A stretch of DNA of 33,041 nt from Caballeronia cordobensis. GTDB lineage: Bacteria; Pseudomonadota; Gammaproteobacteria; Burkholderiales; Burkholderiaceae. The stretch covers positions 1 through 33,041 of the forward strand of contig NZ_FCNY02000040.1 in assembly GCF_001544575.2 (NCBI RefSeq), written 5' to 3'. The notes under the pieces were generated by a model. The model saw nothing but the letters and a program-made list of their open reading frames with translations, ran no database searches and was not told the DNA's origin. Position 1 is the stretch's first letter. The number at the start of each line of letters is the position of its first letter. This document shows, one piece after another, positions 33,014 to 33,041 of this stretch. A program made the translations under genes and the position numbers.

Positions 33014-33041
33014 CACCCGAAGGCGATTTGAGCGCTCACCG

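Overview
This window is a high-GC, gene-dense stretch of bacterial chromosome. Gene content and order fit a betaproteobacterium of the Burkholderiaceae (Burkholderia sensu lato, such as Paraburkholderia or Caballeronia). The main pointers are a class I PHA synthase followed by a thiolase, the ndk-rlmN-rodZ-ispG-hisS-yfgM-bamB-der order running directly into hfq-hflX-hflK-hflC-DUF2065-hisZ-purA, and strong GC bias at third codon positions. The genus cannot be fixed from the window alone. I see no rRNA, tRNA, insertion sequence, prophage, CRISPR array or other mobile element.

Layout. (1) 1-2903, minus: the polyhydroxyalkanoate operon, phaC then phaA, with phaA cut by the window edge. A 356-base upstream region carries a phased 12-bp repeat and a dyad. 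(2) 3260-5253, minus: pgeF and rluD with overlapping stop and start codons, divergent from bamD (5389-6222, plus). (3) 6299-9742, minus: a DinG/YoaA-type iron-sulfur helicase, a small DUF465 protein and a secreted Q-rich coiled-coil protein of unknown function. The last is divergent from tex (9956-12283, plus). (4) 12359-31895, minus: about 19.5 kb of co-oriented genes. In transcription order these are ndk, rlmN, rodZ-like, ispG, hisS, yfgM, bamB, der, hfq, hflX, hflK, hflC, DUF2065, hisZ, purA, a phosphoribosyltransferase and kup. (5) 32221-32919, plus: a Bax inhibitor-1/YccA family membrane protein followed by two tandem terminator-like hairpins.

Functional themes. Envelope biogenesis appears as BamB, BamD, YfgM and the RodZ-like protein. 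Control of the FtsH membrane protease appears as HflK, HflC and a YccA-family protein. RNA and ribosome work appears as Hfq, HflX, Der, RluD, RlmN, HisS and Tex. Nucleotide, histidine and isoprenoid metabolism appears as Ndk, PurA, the phosphoribosyltransferase, HisZ and IspG. Carbon storage appears as PhaC and PhaA.

This is essentially conserved core genome and I found no convincing new multi-gene system. The points most worth a second look are small: the phased repeat upstream of phaC, the N-terminal extension of PhaC, the Q-rich secreted protein with a TTG start and polyQ tract, hairpins whose T-tracts face against the operon, a structured 351-base gap between bamB and der, and a near-identical terminator used at two distant sites.
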